Below are positions 36,027-45,164 of a stretch of 64,000 bases of DNA, piece after piece. The position numbers were made by a program, and so were the translations under genes. The notes beneath the pieces are model-generated. The model was not told where the DNA came from, searched no databases, and saw nothing but the letters and a program-made list of their open reading frames with translations. Each line of letters starts with the position of its first letter. Position 1 is the stretch's first letter. The DNA is from CALBPI01 sp942491885. Its GTDB lineage: Bacteria > Pseudomonadota > Gammaproteobacteria > Steroidobacterales > Woeseiaceae. The stretch is taken from contig CALOCQ010000002.1 in the NCBI GenBank assembly GCA_942491885.1, forward strand, positions 1,426,001-1,490,000. Direction: 5' to 3'.

Positions 36027-36680
36027 TCACTGTGAATTCCTGGCGCCATACGCATCCCGATACGCGAGAATGGCCTCGAGATGACCTGATTCCGCATCCC
36101 CTGACCCTAAATGTGCCACGAGATCGGCAAATGTCGCAATCGCCGAGACATTTACGCCCAGGCTTTGTTCGACCTCCTGCACAGCGGAAAGGTCCCCGCT
36201 GCCGCGTTCCTGGCGGTCCATCGAGATGACAATACCGCCGACTTGCGCACCGGCATCGCGAATAATACTGACCGCTTCGCGAATGGCCGTGCCCGCTGTT
36301 ATTACATCGTCGATGATCAGCACGCGGCCCTGCAGCGGGCTGCCGACTATGCTGCCGCCCTCGCCATGCTGTTTGGCTTCTTTGCGGTTGAATGCGTAAG
36401 GGAGATCGACATCGTACTGGTCGGCCATCGCCGCGGCGCTCAAAGCAGCCAGCGGAATGCCTTTGTAGGCGGGCCCGAAGATCATGTCGGTGTCTTTGTG
36501 CCGGGCATGGATGACCGCAGCATAAAAACGGCCCAGTCGTGCCGCCGGGGCGCCGCTGGCGAATTTACCGGCGTTAAAAAAATACGGGCTCTTGCGGCCT
36601 GATTTGAGCGTGAACTCACCGAATTTCAATGCGCCGACTTCTACGGCGAGATCGAGAAACTCGCGCTGGTAATCCGACAA
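36027..36680 (-). CDS. pyrE: Orotate phosphoribosyltransferase
   Basis: 217 residues; converts orotate and PRPP to OMP in pyrimidine synthesis. It has KFGEFTLKSGRKSPYFFNAG, the FGPAYKGIPLA loop and the PRPP motif VLIIDDVITAGTAIRE. No ATG fits; a TTG at 36680 with AGGGG eight bases upstream gives the normal N-terminus (LSDYQREFLDLAV). The much longer open frame upstream reads through xth on the other strand and is rejected. Divergent from xth across 60 bases. Confidence 0.94.
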   Translation of the reverse strand: MSDYQREFLDLAVEVGALKFGEFTLKSGRKSPYFFNAGKFASGAPAARLGRFYAAVIHARHKDTDMIFGPAYKGIPLAALSAAAMADQYDVDLPYAFNRKEAKQHGEGGSIVGSPLQGRVLIIDDVITAGTAIREAVSIIRDAGAQVGGIVISMDRQERGSGDLSAVQEVEQSLGVNVSAIATFADLVAHLGSGDAESGHLEAILAYRDAYGARNSQ

Positions 36681-36740
36681 AATTATCCCCTGAAGTGGCG
36701 CTGGCGGTTTTGTTATTATGCCAGTTTTCGCGGGCCCATC

Positions 36741-37517
36741 ATGATTCGAATTATCACACTCAATGCCAACGGCATTCGCGCCGCTGCCCGCAAGGGCTTC
36801 TTCGATTGGTTGTCGGCACAAAATGCCGATGTCGTTTGCATTCAGGAGACCAAGGCGCAGGAACACCAGTTGGTTGACGACGTTTTTCGCCCGGACGGCT
36901 ATCACGCCTACTACGAAGACGCGGAGAAAAAGGGTTACTCCGGCGTAGCGATCTATTCGCGCCACAAGCCTGACAAAGTCGTGCGCGGTCTTGGTGTGCC
37001 TGAGTTTGATCGTGAGGGCCGCTATCTCGAGGTTCAGCTCGACGGTCTCGCGGTGGTTTCCCTGTACCTGCCGTCCGGCACATCGGGTGATCTGCGCCAG
37101 GCGTTCAAGATGGAGGCGCTGCAGCATTTCATGACACACACCAGCCGCCTGAAACGGCGCAAGCGCGAATATGTTGTTTGTGGCGACTTCAATATTGCCC
37201 ACACCAAGGCCGACATTCGCAATTGGCGCGGCAACCAGAAAAACTCAGGCTTTTTGCCGGAGGAGCGAGCGTGGATGGACGAGCTGATTGACAAGGCAGG
37301 CTATGTCGATGCATTTCGCGAGCTGGAGCAGAAAGAACACGAGTACAGCTGGTGGTCGAACCGGGGGCAGGCATGGGCCAACAACACCGGTTGGCGGATC
37401 GATTATCAGGTCACTACGCCGGGTTTGCGCGGCAAGGTTTTGTCGACCGAGATCTACCGCAAGCAACGCTTTTCCGACCATGCGCCGGTGACGATTGACT
37501 ACGACTTCAAACTCTAG
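36741..37517 (+). CDS. xth: Exodeoxyribonuclease III
   Basis: 258-residue EEP-fold AP endonuclease/3'-5' exonuclease. It has MIRIITLNANGIRAA, the catalytic QETKAQE glutamate, the tyrosine in SLYLPSG, the DFN of VCGDFNIAHTKADI, and the terminal SDHAPV histidine. It resembles the ExoA/Neisseria-type branch. The last 23 bases overlap the start of ampG. Confidence 0.95.
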   Translation: MIRIITLNANGIRAAARKGFFDWLSAQNADVVCIQETKAQEHQLVDDVFRPDGYHAYYEDAEKKGYSGVAIYSRHKPDKVVRGLGVPEFDREGRYLEVQLDGLAVVSLYLPSGTSGDLRQAFKMEALQHFMTHTSRLKRRKREYVVCGDFNIAHTKADIRNWRGNQKNSGFLPEERAWMDELIDKAGYVDAFRELEQKEHEYSWWSNRGQAWANNTGWRIDYQVTTPGLRGKVLSTEIYRKQRFSDHAPVTIDYDFKL

Positions 37518-38886
37518 CAATCCGCCGGCATCCGATGCCGGATTTTTTGCTGCACTGCAGGTGCGATTTGCGTGGCTGCGCGCCACGGTCGTTACCAATT
37601 TTTTCCTCGGTTTTTCCGGTGGGCTGCCGTTTCCGCTGGTATACGCGACACTAACTGCGTGGCTTGAGGAAGCGGGGCTCGCGCGCAGCACGATCTCGAC
37701 GTTTGCCTGGATCGGCTTTGCCTATTCCTTCAAGTTCGTCTGGGCGCCGATTATTGATTCGACCCGTTTGCCGCTGCTGACCCGCTGGCTGGGCCGTCGC
37801 CGCGCGTGGTTGTTGTTGTCGCAGATCTGCATTGCCGCATGCCTCGCCGTGATGTCGCTGTTGGACCCCGCGTCGGAGCTCGCGCTTTTCGTTGCGATCA
37901 CGCTTTCAGTGGCATTGTTCTCCGCGACGCAGGACATCGTCATCGACGCCTACCGCGTCGAGTCCGACACGCTGGATATGCAGGGCATCCTCGCCGCCGC
38001 CTACCAGTATGGCTATCGCGTCGCGCTTATCTTCAGCATGGCAGGTGCGTTATATATCGCCGAGTGGGGCAGTTGGGCACTGGCTTATCAGATCATGGCG
38101 ATGCTGATGGGTGTCGGGATTGTCACCGTTCTGCTGAGTCGCGAGCCGGTCAGCGTGCAGCTGCCGGCGACGCACTCGATGGGTGAGTGGCTGGCGAACA
38201 ACGTCATCGCCCCGTTCATGGACTTCTTCCGGCGCGTTGGCTGGGTCGCGATACCGATCGTCGGCTACATTCTGTGCTTCCGCGTCAGTGACTACGTGCT
38301 TGGCATTCTTGCCAACCCGTTCTACCTGGACATTGGTTTCAGCAAATCCGAAATCGCCACCGTGGCCAAAGTCTACGGGCTGGTTGTGGCGTTGATCGGG
38401 GTTGCCGCCGGTGGCGTGGCCGTGCTGAAGCTTGGCGTCTATCGCAGCCTGGTCGCGGCCAGCATTCTCATCGCCGCGACTAATCTGGCCTTTCTCTTTC
38501 TCGCCTTTCAGGGCCCGCAAATCTGGGCATTGACGGTCACCATCAGCGGTGACAATTTCGCGATGGGTTTTGCCGGGACGGTCTTCATCGCCTACCTGTC
38601 GAGCCTGACCAACAAGACGTTCACCGCTACGCAGTACGCGTTGTTCAGCTCGCTCAGTGTGCTGCTCGGCAAGTTCGTTGCGAAGTTCTCGGGTAATGTG
38701 CAGGAGTGGTCGGGCTGGGCAACGATGGCCGCGCCGTGGATGAATACGGCCGCGCGTGATGCGGATTGGGCCGGCTGGGTCGGGTTCTTTTTATACGCAG
38801 CCATGACTGGCGTGCCGTCGATCGCGCTTGCGATCATCGTTAGTTTGCCGCGTCTGCGGCCTGCGCCGCCGGCAACGCCGGACTAG
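37495..38886 (+). CDS. ampG: AmpG-like muropeptide/MFS permease
   Basis: 463 residues with 12-14 predicted helices. The N-terminal FFLGFSGGLPFPLVYATLTAWL and SFKFVWAPIIDS and the later ATQDIVIDAYRVE are hallmarks of AmpG, which imports GlcNAc-anhydro-muropeptides for cell-wall recycling. The start overlaps the xth gene by 23 bases in another frame. The 3' end shares CTAG stops with the convergent DUF6763 gene. No ampC/ampR is nearby. Confidence 0.92.
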   Translation: MTTTSNSSNPPASDAGFFAALQVRFAWLRATVVTNFFLGFSGGLPFPLVYATLTAWLEEAGLARSTISTFAWIGFAYSFKFVWAPIIDSTRLPLLTRWLGRRRAWLLLSQICIAACLAVMSLLDPASELALFVAITLSVALFSATQDIVIDAYRVESDTLDMQGILAAAYQYGYRVALIFSMAGALYIAEWGSWALAYQIMAMLMGVGIVTVLLSREPVSVQLPATHSMGEWLANNVIAPFMDFFRRVGWVAIPIVGYILCFRVSDYVLGILANPFYLDIGFSKSEIATVAKVYGLVVALIGVAAGGVAVLKLGVYRSLVAASILIAATNLAFLFLAFQGPQIWALTVTISGDNFAMGFAGTVFIAYLSSLTNKTFTATQYALFSSLSVLLGKFVAKFSGNVQEWSGWATMAAPWMNTAARDADWAGWVGFFLYAAMTGVPSIALAIIVSLPRLRPAPPATPD

Positions 38887-39203
38887 TCCGGGATCAATTC
38901 GATAGCGTTGTCGCGTTCGCGCTCCATGACCTCGAGCGGATCGGACCAGTCGTGCGGTAGTTGACCGTCGCGGTCATTGACTTCGTCCTCGCGCGCAACG
39001 TCCAGTGCGCCGCTCCAGTCTTCGGGCTCCGCCACTTGCTGTATCAGCTTGCGATCCCAATTGTCGATTTCGACCTCCGCCACCGTGCCGTCGAAATACT
39101 GAATTTCGATCGTGCCATCGGCTTCGTCGATCGCGACCACTTCAAACATCGCGCGATTCGCTCGCCGGTACCAGCGCCCCACTCCGGGGTAAACCACAGC
39201 CAT
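38883..39203 (-). CDS. DUF6763 small acidic protein
   Basis: 106 residues from MAVVYPGVGRWYRRAN. FEVVAIDEADGTIEIQYFDG followed by a D-x-W pair forms a small SH3/Tudor-like beta barrel, and the rest is acidic with EDWSGALD and DWSDPLEV repeats, two W-S/D turns that may bind one partner. This matches the uncharacterised gammaproteobacterial DUF6763 as I recall it. The start at 39203 is preferred over a start 8 codons upstream. Confidence 0.75.
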   Translation of the reverse strand: MAVVYPGVGRWYRRANRAMFEVVAIDEADGTIEIQYFDGTVAEVEIDNWDRKLIQQVAEPEDWSGALDVAREDEVNDRDGQLPHDWSDPLEVMERERDNAIELIPD

Positions 39204-39392
39204 GTCGCACCTCCGTTTTACCAACACTCCGGCGCCCCCGCCGGTCTATTTCTGTCTATATTTCGTCTACTCTTGTTATACGCCTGAAATCCGCGATTGC
39301 CTAATCGGCAAATTACAGCGGGTTTGGTTTGGCAATACGCTGCGCCCGCAATATACTGCGCACGCCGCGCCGGGCGGCCACAGGAATTTGAC

Positions 39393-40025
39393 GTGAACCC
39401 ATTGGCAGAACAACTTTTCAGGCATTTCGTGGTCCTGTTCGTCGTCATCGAACCGATCACACTGGTGCCTATTTTCGGTGCGCTGACGCGTGGCGCCGAG
39501 AACAGTTATCGACGCAAGATGGCGATCAAATCGGTCGCATTGTCCGCAATGATTTTCTGGGTTTTTGCGTTAGCCGGCCAAAAGCTGCTTGAAACGCTGG
39601 GCATCTCTGTCGCCGCATTCAAGATCGCCGGCGGCATACTGTTGTTCCTGATGGCCGTCGATATGGTGTTCGCGCGCCAGTCGGGTCTGCGCTCGACAAC
39701 GGTTCGAGAGCAGGACGAGGCGCGCTATCGCGAGGATATTTCGGTCTTCCCGCTGGCATTTCCGCTGATCGCCGGGCCGGGCTCACTGGCCACCCTGTTG
39801 CTGTTGCTGGTCGAAATGGGCGACAGCTGGTTTGAGTTTCTGGGACTGATGGCGATGGCCATGATCGTGCTCGCGATGGCGCTGGTTCTGATGCTGCTGA
39901 CCACGCCGGTGATGCGAATCCTGGGCGAAACAGGTGCGAATGTGATCAGTCGTTTGTTCGGCGTTGTGCTGGTGGCGCTCGCAGTCCAGTACGTCGTCGA
40001 TGGCGGTCTCGCGCTGCTCGGCTAG
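39393..40025 (+). CDS. MarC family inner-membrane protein
   Basis: 210 residues, six predicted helices, with the MarC landmarks LFVVIEPITLVPIF, FKIAGGILLFLMAVDMVF and PLAFPLIAGPGSLATLLLL. The GTG at 39393 follows AGGA by 7 bases and gives the usual N-terminus; a start at 39297 has no support. The family was once linked to antibiotic resistance, but its function is unknown. Its stop shares CTAG with the convergent trmB. Confidence 0.9.
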   Translation: MNPLAEQLFRHFVVLFVVIEPITLVPIFGALTRGAENSYRRKMAIKSVALSAMIFWVFALAGQKLLETLGISVAAFKIAGGILLFLMAVDMVFARQSGLRSTTVREQDEARYREDISVFPLAFPLIAGPGSLATLLLLLVEMGDSWFEFLGLMAMAMIVLAMALVLMLLTTPVMRILGETGANVISRLFGVVLVALAVQYVVDGGLALLG

Positions 40026-40735
40026 CGGGTCCCCCCGGCTGGTAGCTCGCGCCGGGTGCTGCGCTTAAAGCGCCAATCGACAATGCGGTGACCGAGCCGT
40101 AAACCACGCCGCTCAAATTTTGTGGCCGGTCGCTGCAGCGGCTTGTCGCCGTCGTGTTCGACGCGCTCGGCGCAAACGAAGCGGCTGTCGTTGGCCATGG
40201 TTTCGTCGATTTGCTCGGCGTAGTTCGCCCAGTCCGTGGCGATGTGCAGCGCGCCGTCGTCGCTAAGCACCTTGTCGACCAGATCGAGAAACTTCTCCGC
40301 GAGGATGCGTCGTTTGTGGTGCCGCTTTTTCGGCCACGGGTCGGGGAAGTAGAGATTCAGTCGTGTCACGCAACGCTCGGGCAGCTGTTCGCGCAGCACC
40401 TCAATGGCGTCATGGCAAATGATCTTCAGGTTCGTGAGTCCGGCCTTGTCGGCAACCAGCATGCAATGCCCGATGCCCGGCTCGTGTACCTCGATACCGA
40501 TAATGTTGTGGTCGGGCATTTGCTCGCCAAGTGCGACCAGGCTGTCGCCATTGCCGAAACCGATTTCGACCATCAGCGGCGCGTCACGCCCGAATAGCTG
40601 GCGCAGATCTATTGGTTGCGCGGCAAATTCGATGCGATAGCGTGGCGCGAGCGTCGCCAGCGCCTCGCGCTGTGCAGGCGTCATCCGCCCGGGCCTGCGC
40701 ACGAAGCTTTTTATCTCTCGATGGTGTTCTGACAT
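40022..40735 (-). CDS. trmB: tRNA (guanine-46-N7)-methyltransferase
   Basis: 237 residues; methylates G46 in the tRNA variable loop. MVEIGFGNGDSLVALGEQ is the SAM site, GIEVHEPGIG follows, and RLNLYFPDPWPKKRHHKRRI is the TrmB signature. The C-terminal TKFERRGLRLGHRIVDWRF is also typical. The ATG lies four bases after the stop of the GGDEF/EAL gene, suggesting coupling; the upstream frame is rejected. Confidence 0.96.
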   Translation of the reverse strand: MSEHHREIKSFVRRPGRMTPAQREALATLAPRYRIEFAAQPIDLRQLFGRDAPLMVEIGFGNGDSLVALGEQMPDHNIIGIEVHEPGIGHCMLVADKAGLTNLKIICHDAIEVLREQLPERCVTRLNLYFPDPWPKKRHHKRRILAEKFLDLVDKVLSDDGALHIATDWANYAEQIDETMANDSRFVCAERVEHDGDKPLQRPATKFERRGLRLGHRIVDWRFKRSTRRELPAGGTR

Positions 40736-40739
40736 GGGC

Positions 40740-42881
40740 TCAGGCCGAAGCGGCGGGCTCCAGCAGTTTGCCGCCCAGCGACTCGGTGTGCAGCAGCGTG
40801 CACACTTTCTCGCTATCCATAGGCCGGCTGATATAGAAGCCCTGTGCGCTGCCACAACGCGAATTACGCAGGAATTCGAGTTGGTCATGGGTCTCGACAC
40901 CTTCTGCCGCGACTTCGATATTCAGGCCTTCAGCCATCGCGATCGCCGCACGCACAATGCGCTGATGCGCCTCGTTCTCGGTGACGTCCTGTATCAGTGA
41001 CTGATGCAGCACAAAGGAGCTGACCATGGTGCTGTCGAGCGCAGTGAACGAAATGTCGTGCGTGCCGAAGTGGTCGAGTGTGACGCCCACGCCGAGTTTG
41101 CGCAGGCCCTTGAGTGTTTCCACCTCGCGCGGGCGCTGCAGGCTGGCAGCGCCATCGCCGAGTTCGAACTCGATGCAGCCCGGATCGAGATTGTTGTCAC
41201 TGATCGCGCGTTCCACGACCGTCACTAACCGTCCGGTGGCCAGCTGCATTGGTGACAAATTAATCGAAACCGTCAGATCCGGCACCTGATAGCGCTGTTG
41301 CCAGGAATGCAGTTGGGCGCACACGGAATCAATAATCCACTCACCTACCGAGTGAATCAGGCCGCTGGACTCGAGCAGCGATAAGAACCGCGACGGCGGC
41401 AAAAGCCCGAAACGTGGATGTTGCCATCGCAGCAGAGTCTCCAGACCCATCAGCCGACCATTACTCAGGTTGATACGCGGCTGGTAGCGCAAGGTCAGCT
41501 CACGCCGCAACAGTGCATGGCGAATACCGATCTCGAGTTCGGCCGTCGAGTTGTCAAAGTTCGCCTGCGACGTTGAGAAAAACTGCAGTCGGGCGCCGCC
41601 GTTGCGCTTGGCTTCGTACATGGCCTTGTCGGCGGCGCGTATGAGCGACTCGCCGTCGGCGCCGGCCTCGGGGTAGAGCGCGATACCAACGCTGGTTGAT
41701 ATGTAGATTTCGTTGCCCTGGCAGGTGAAGCACTCCGACATGCCACGTACGATTTTTTGTGCGGCCGCAGCAGCATCGCGCGGGCTGGTCAGGTTCTCGA
41801 TGCAGACGACGAATTCATCGCCGCCCCAGCGCGCCAGCAAATCGCCGTGCCGAAGCAGTGTCTGCATGCGCTCGGCGGCTTGGCAAAGCAATGCGTCGCC
41901 AACATCATGGCCAAGCGAATCATTGACCGCCTTGAAACGGTCGAGGTCGACAAACATCACGCCGAGTGTGCGCTGCGATCGTTGTGCCCGCGATACGGCC
42001 TGGTCTAATTGGTCGCTGAACAGGCGGCGGTTGGCGATGCCGGTGAGGCCGTCGAACAGCGACATTTTGGCCAGCTCGCTCTCGCGTCGAAACTGCTCGG
42101 TGTTGTCGCGGAAACTGGCAATCCCGCCGATCAGGTCGCCGGCGCCGTTGAACAAGCCGCGGCCGCTGACGCTGAACACCATAGAATCGCCGCCGGCGGC
42201 GCGGTGCAGAAGTTGCAAATCGTTGAATCGTTCGCCGCGTGCGATGCGCGCCAGCACTTGCTGGTCTTGCGCCAGCGGCTGCTCGCTGTGCGCATCGTAC
42301 GCACAGAATTGCTGCAGCATCTTGCTATCGGGCTGTACGTCGCGGTCAAGATCAAGCAACCGGCGTGCCGCCGGGTTGACGCTGACCACGCGCCCCGCGG
42401 GGTTGACCACGATGGTGCCGTCCTGAAGGCTGTCCATGACCGCGGCAAGCGCGTCATTGCGCCCGCTCAGCGTGTCGACGAACTCGAATTGGTCGCGCGT
42501 CTGGACCAGCGCCTGGCGCAGTTGCGCCTCATCCATTCGCTCCGTGCACAGGTATTGCTGCGCGCCTTGCAGCACCGCGCGGATGCCGCGCTGCTCGCGT
42601 TCAGTCGAGGTCAGCGCAAGCACCGGGTGGGTGGTGATCGCCGGGAGAATCAGCTGTGGCCGGTAGCGCTGGGCTGATGATTCGGTGATGCCGAAGTCGA
42701 TCAGGATGAGGTCGGGTTGATACGCATCAATCTGCTGTTGGAGCATCGCCGGATCGGTAGTTTCGAATACCTGGGAAACTTCCGGTAGCGCCGCGAGCTG
42801 GCGGAGCACCGAGCGGGCGGGTACCGACATTTCACCGAGGTAGATGACGCGCAGCTGAGGCTCGTTCACCGGGTTGATCAT
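40740..42881 (-). CDS. Pseudo-receiver/PAS/GGDEF protein with decayed EAL domain
   Basis: 713 residues, no transmembrane helices. Residues 10-125 form a receiver-like fold with Asp62 at the phosphorylation position but without the acidic pair after strand 1. A PAS domain (142-262) and a GGDEF (272-440) with intact GGDEF (353-357) follow. The EAL-like domain (450-700) has ETL at 481-483, ELGDG instead of E-x-TES (573-577), DH instead of the metal-binding DD (603-604), and no LKID lysine. A diguanylate cyclase with an EAL domain kept as a binding or regulatory module is likely. Confidence 0.9.
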   Translation of the reverse strand: MINPVNEPQLRVIYLGEMSVPARSVLRQLAALPEVSQVFETTDPAMLQQQIDAYQPDLILIDFGITESSAQRYRPQLILPAITTHPVLALTSTEREQRGIRAVLQGAQQYLCTERMDEAQLRQALVQTRDQFEFVDTLSGRNDALAAVMDSLQDGTIVVNPAGRVVSVNPAARRLLDLDRDVQPDSKMLQQFCAYDAHSEQPLAQDQQVLARIARGERFNDLQLLHRAAGGDSMVFSVSGRGLFNGAGDLIGGIASFRDNTEQFRRESELAKMSLFDGLTGIANRRLFSDQLDQAVSRAQRSQRTLGVMFVDLDRFKAVNDSLGHDVGDALLCQAAERMQTLLRHGDLLARWGGDEFVVCIENLTSPRDAAAAAQKIVRGMSECFTCQGNEIYISTSVGIALYPEAGADGESLIRAADKAMYEAKRNGGARLQFFSTSQANFDNSTAELEIGIRHALLRRELTLRYQPRINLSNGRLMGLETLLRWQHPRFGLLPPSRFLSLLESSGLIHSVGEWIIDSVCAQLHSWQQRYQVPDLTVSINLSPMQLATGRLVTVVERAISDNNLDPGCIEFELGDGAASLQRPREVETLKGLRKLGVGVTLDHFGTHDISFTALDSTMVSSFVLHQSLIQDVTENEAHQRIVRAAIAMAEGLNIEVAAEGVETHDQLEFLRNSRCGSAQGFYISRPMDSEKVCTLLHTESLGGKLLEPAASA

Positions 42882-43064
42882 GGGCGCAGCCGTTGGCGTA
42901 GATAGATCATTATTATTGTTCCGACGGGTTTGGCAGATGATAGCAGAATCCTGGCCTGCGTTAATTGCCTGTCGCTTCGACTAAACCCTTTGGCGGCTTT
43001 GCGCATCAAACCACCGTAACAAGACAAAACAACCGCATCGTGCCGGTCATGGCAAGGATCAGAT

Positions 43065-43637
43065 ATGCTGCTCGACATGGGCACAAACGACAAAGTGACG
43101 AGTCTGGCCGGAAACGCGGATCGCGAAGACAGCGACTATGTCAGCCGGGCCAGCAAGGGTGACCAGCGTGCCTACGAGCAGCTTTATCGACAGCACTGTG
43201 GCCATATCTATGCGTTGTGTCTGCGTATGACGGCGAATACGGCGGAGGCCGAGGATGCGACACAGGATGCGTTCGTGCAGGCATGGCGAAAGCTTGGCAG
43301 TTTTCGCGGCGACAGTGCTTTCTCAAGCTGGTTGCACCGGATCGCGGTCAATGTGGTGTTAGGCAATATGCGCAAGCGCAAGCGCGAGCGCGAACAGATG
43401 GCGCTGGCGCCCGACACCACGATGACCAGCGAGGAGCCGGAACACAGCATGGCGGACCTCGAACGTGCGATCGCCGGATTACCGGAGCGCGCACGGCAGG
43501 TATTCGTGCTCGCCGGCGTGTACGGATATACGCATGAACAAGTCGCCGCGACACTCGATGTCGCGGTGGGTACCTGCAAGGCGCACCTGCACCGCGCCCG
43601 GCAGATGCTCGGAGCAACACTGGAAGCAAACCAATGA
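43065..43637 (+). CDS. ECF-type RNA polymerase sigma factor
   Basis: 190 residues of the RpoE-like group. Region 2 is YEQLYRQHCGHIYALCLRM, then EAEDATQDAFVQAWRKLGSFRGDSAFSSWLHRIAVN. Region 4 is LPERARQVFVLAGVYGYTHEQVAATLDVAVGTCKAHL-type sequence. AAGGA lies about 6 bases before the ATG; an internal ATG at 43077 is possible. It overlaps the anti-sigma gene by 4 bases and heads a three-gene unit with the DUF4097 protein. Confidence 0.92.
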   Translation: MLLDMGTNDKVTSLAGNADREDSDYVSRASKGDQRAYEQLYRQHCGHIYALCLRMTANTAEAEDATQDAFVQAWRKLGSFRGDSAFSSWLHRIAVNVVLGNMRKRKREREQMALAPDTTMTSEEPEHSMADLERAIAGLPERARQVFVLAGVYGYTHEQVAATLDVAVGTCKAHLHRARQMLGATLEANQ

Positions 43638-44170
43638 AAGACAATTTTGACCATCTCGACCGCCAACTTGCGTTGCTGGACACAGAAATCGCGCCCGAGC
43701 GCGACTTGTGGCCACAGATCGAGTCGGCGATTACCACCGATAGCGGCGGGTTCTGGCAATGGCGGGTTGCCGCCAGCGCGGTTGCCGCGACACTGCTGAT
43801 CGGTCTGCTGATCTTCGAGCCCGGCGATACGGATCAATCCATCGCCGGCACATCGACGACGCAAGTCCCGGGGGTCGATGCCGACATGTTCCGCTATGCG
43901 GGATTCGATGCCGAGTTCGTCAACGTGCACCAGCAGTCGCTTGACGTGCTTGCAAAGCAGCTGGACCAGTTGCCGCCGGGCACGCGCGATGTGGTCATCG
44001 GCAATCTGAAGATCATTCGTGGCTCGATCGCCGAGATCAACAGTGCTATCGAGCGTGAACCGAACAATGTGCAGCTCCGACAGCTGCTGCAACTGGCCTA
44101 CCGCCAGGAAATCGCCATCGTCAATACGATTCGCGAAAGCGCTACAACCGTACAGAGGACAACAACATGA
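43634..44170 (+). CDS. Probable membrane anti-sigma factor
   Basis: 178 residues: a short cytoplasmic N-terminus with LALLDTEIAPERDLWPQIE, one transmembrane helix (about 45-62) and a periplasmic helical domain (85-175). The order and 4-base overlaps on both sides (sigma factor before, DUF4097 after) are the argument for anti-sigma function. The N-terminal part lacks the HxxxCxxC zinc motif of ZAS anti-sigma factors. Confidence 0.75.
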   Translation: MKDNFDHLDRQLALLDTEIAPERDLWPQIESAITTDSGGFWQWRVAASAVAATLLIGLLIFEPGDTDQSIAGTSTTQVPGVDADMFRYAGFDAEFVNVHQQSLDVLAKQLDQLPPGTRDVVIGNLKIIRGSIAEINSAIEREPNNVQLRQLLQLAYRQEIAIVNTIRESATTVQRTTT

Positions 44171-45072
44171 ATAAGGTAATCACAGTAATAAGCCTGCTGG
44201 CGGCACTCGCCGCAGTCTCGCCAGACGTAAATGCCGAGACGATCGAGCGCTCGCTGGCCGTTGGTGCGACACCTGATGTGCATATCATCAATGCTGTCGG
44301 AGACATTGAAGTACGTGGCGGCGACGGCGATAACATCACGATTAGCGCCGATCTCGGCGACAGCGCCCAACGGCTGGATGTCACCGAGCGCGGCGACCGC
44401 GTCACTATCGAGGTGATTTACGAGAAGGGTGGCAGCAGCAAGGGCAAATGGCGTGATGACGGCACCCGGCTGGTGATCACGCTACCGGCCGAAGCGAGCC
44501 TCGAGGTCGAGGCGACTTCCGCCGATATCGACGTCAACGGCGTTCGCGGCGAACTCGATCTGAGCTCGGTCAGCGGTGACGTCGACGCGCAAGTATTCAA
44601 CGGCAATGTCGAGGCGCGCAGCACCAGCGGCGATGTCGAGCTCGAGGGTAACGGCCAGCCGGGCGATGCGCGCGTCGGGTCGACCAGTGGTGACGTGATG
44701 ATCACCGGTATTGCCGGCAGTCTGCGTGCGCGCAGCACCAGCGGCGATATTGAAGTGACCGATTCGCAATTATCGAAAGCGACGCTGTCGGTGGTCTCCG
44801 GCGACATCGAGCTCGAAAATGCCACAACTGCCGAAAGTGACATAGACGTAGAGGCGGTCAACGGCGATATAGACGTCGTGCTGGCACGGGATTTTTCCGG
44901 CCGCGTTGATATCACGACGCTGACAGGCAGTATCAACAACTGTTTCGGGCCGAAGCCCCAGCGCACCAGCCGCTACGGACCGGGTCGCGTGCTGTCCTTC
45001 GATCAGGGCGAAGGCCGCGGCAGCCTGGACATCGAAACGGTAAACGGTGACATCAGTATCTGTAAGCGATAG
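44167..45072 (+). CDS. DUF4097 (LiaG/adhesin-like) beta-solenoid periplasmic protein
   Basis: 301 residues with a signal peptide (cleavage after VNA, about 23). The mature region is a run of short strands with the repeated turn SGDV/SGDI or NGDI: SSVSGDVDAQ, RSTSGDVEL, GSTSGDVMI, RSTSGDIEV, VVSGDIEL, AVNGDIDV and TVNGDISI. This gives a regular parallel solenoid typical of DUF4097. A single cysteine pair (NCFG and ICKR) could close the C-terminus. The third gene of the sigma unit; a terminator follows. Confidence 0.88.
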   Translation: MNKVITVISLLAALAAVSPDVNAETIERSLAVGATPDVHIINAVGDIEVRGGDGDNITISADLGDSAQRLDVTERGDRVTIEVIYEKGGSSKGKWRDDGTRLVITLPAEASLEVEATSADIDVNGVRGELDLSSVSGDVDAQVFNGNVEARSTSGDVELEGNGQPGDARVGSTSGDVMITGIAGSLRARSTSGDIEVTDSQLSKATLSVVSGDIELENATTAESDIDVEAVNGDIDVVLARDFSGRVDITTLTGSINNCFGPKPQRTSRYGPGRVLSFDQGEGRGSLDIETVNGDISICKR

Positions 45073-45094
45073 AAATATACGGATGGGTTTGAGG

Positions 45095-45132
45095 ACCGGC
45101 GTCATGCCAAGCGGCAGGCGCCGGTTTTTTTT
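45095..45132 (+). terminator. Rho-independent terminator after the sigma/DUF4097 unit
   Basis: ACCGGCG (45095-45101) pairs with CGCCGGT (45119-45125) across a 17-base loop that itself can fold (GCC/GGC), followed by eight T. It separates the three-gene sigma unit from the AsmA-like gene. Confidence 0.92.
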
Positions 45133-45164
45133 GCAGTGAACCTTCTGCCGGTTTTGCTACCCTA

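Noticed and set aside
36681..37202. Long N-terminal extension of pyrE in the minus frame
   Set aside because: It lies antisense to xth, whose motifs are clear, and adds about 170 residues absent from PyrE. The TTG with AGGGG at 36680 explains the N-terminus.
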